DNA of 64,000 nt from Natronosalvus vescus (lineage in GTDB: Archaea > Halobacteriota > Halobacteria > Halobacteriales > Natrialbaceae): NCBI RefSeq assembly GCF_023973145.1, contig NZ_CP099546.1, positions 1,550,001 to 1,614,000 on the forward strand, given 5' to 3'. The position numbers and the translations under genes were made by a program. How positions within the stretch are numbered: position 1 is the stretch's first letter; each line of letters opens with the position of its first letter. The notes below the pieces were generated by a model that had not been told where the DNA came from, ran no database searches, and saw only the letters and a program-made list of their open reading frames with translations. Of this stretch, positions 63,740-64,000 are shown piece by piece.

Positions 63740-64000
63740 CGCCATCGACATTCTCGTGAACAACGCCGGAATATCTCACAGCGGATCGGTCGAAGAAGCG
63801 GATCTGGTTGCGTTGCGACGAACGATCCGCGTCAAACTGGAGGGGGTGGTGAACGTGACTCACGCCGCATTGCCGGCCATACTCGAATCCGGCTGCGGCG
63901 ACATCATCACCGTCTCCTCGTTGAGCGCTCGCTTCGAAAAGAGATGTCGGACGAACAGGTTCGGGTGACTATCGTAATGCCGGGGCCGGTTTCGACCGAA
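63740..64000 (+). pseudogene. short-chain dehydrogenase pseudogene, truncated and frameshifted
   Basis: From about 63740 the frame reads IDILVNNAGISHSGSVEEA, then VTHAALPAILESGCGDIITVSSLSA, the middle part of an SDR. The TGxxxGIG cofactor segment and a start are missing. At about 63925-63935 the frame changes, and LRKEMSDEQVRVTIVMPGPVSTE, the typical later SDR segment, continues in another frame to the window edge. The stretch between, which should hold the catalytic YxxxK, has been deleted. The protein cannot be functional. Confidence 0.8.

Noticed and set aside
1-64000. CRISPR arrays, rRNA genes and complete insertion sequences
   Set aside because: No array of 28-37-bp repeats with spacers, no rRNA-like stretch and no intact transposase was seen in the whole window.

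Overview
The window is chromosomal DNA of a halophilic archaeon (class Halobacteria). The reasons are high GC, strongly acidic proteins, TATA-type promoters about 25-28 nt before start codons with almost no leader, Tat-type lipoprotein signals, a PGF-CTERM surface anchor, and archaeal information genes (Rpo11/RpoL, SRP19, Gar1, GatE, Dph2). The very common CTCGAG words and the gene content suggest Natrialbaceae or a relative, but that is an inference.

Layout. 0.3-4.4 kb: an SDR oxidoreductase and F420-type LLM oxidoreductase pair, a small membrane protein, an MBL hydrolase. 3.6-6.9 kb: a tungstate-type ABC importer (tupA-B-C) with a ModE/TOBE regulator as last gene. 7-9.1 kb: pterin genes mptE and folP. 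9.3-13.9 kb: DoxX, a conserved unknown plus a TrmJ-type RNA methyltransferase, a lipoprotein, an MFS carrier. 14-19.8 kb: gatE, then btuD-btuC divergent from btuF (cobalamin uptake) around one shared promoter. 19.9-24.8 kb: SRP19-gar1, a presenilin-type protease, a lipoprotein, cysS and a small unknown. 24.8-31.7 kb: BolA, then two copies of a two-gene bPH2 membrane module on either side of fumC and a zinc-finger gene. 31.7-34 kb: kynureninase and a HSL-type esterase.

33.97-37.82 kb is the clearest accessory region. It has a tyrosine recombinase overlapping a DUF5805-type partner, followed by about 2.2 kb of AT-richer DNA without a sound gene, containing an IclR relic. A 17/18-match inverted repeat brackets most of it.

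37.8-43.5 kb: a formyltransferase and deacetylase-like pair, a HisG-fold paralogue, a large acidic coiled-coil protein and a UlaG-like MBL hydrolase. 43.8-54.6 kb: dph2, YlbF, a membrane protein next to a salactin-like actin, a METTL5-type methylase, a rhomboid with a surface domain, rpo11, a CAP-domain protein, hisF and small genes. 54.7-62.5 kb: a sulfite-oxidase-like molybdo/tungsto-enzyme and the menaquinone genes menF, menD and menB, with a DnaJ membrane protein and an amidohydrolase between menD and menB. A nested palindromic element of about 290 bp precedes menB. The right edge has an APH-type kinase and an SDR pseudogene.

The most unusual objects are the palindromic element at 61.26-61.55 kb, the bracketed integrase region, the duplicated bPH2 modules and the HisG-like protein. 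No rRNA, tRNA, CRISPR array or intact IS element was seen.
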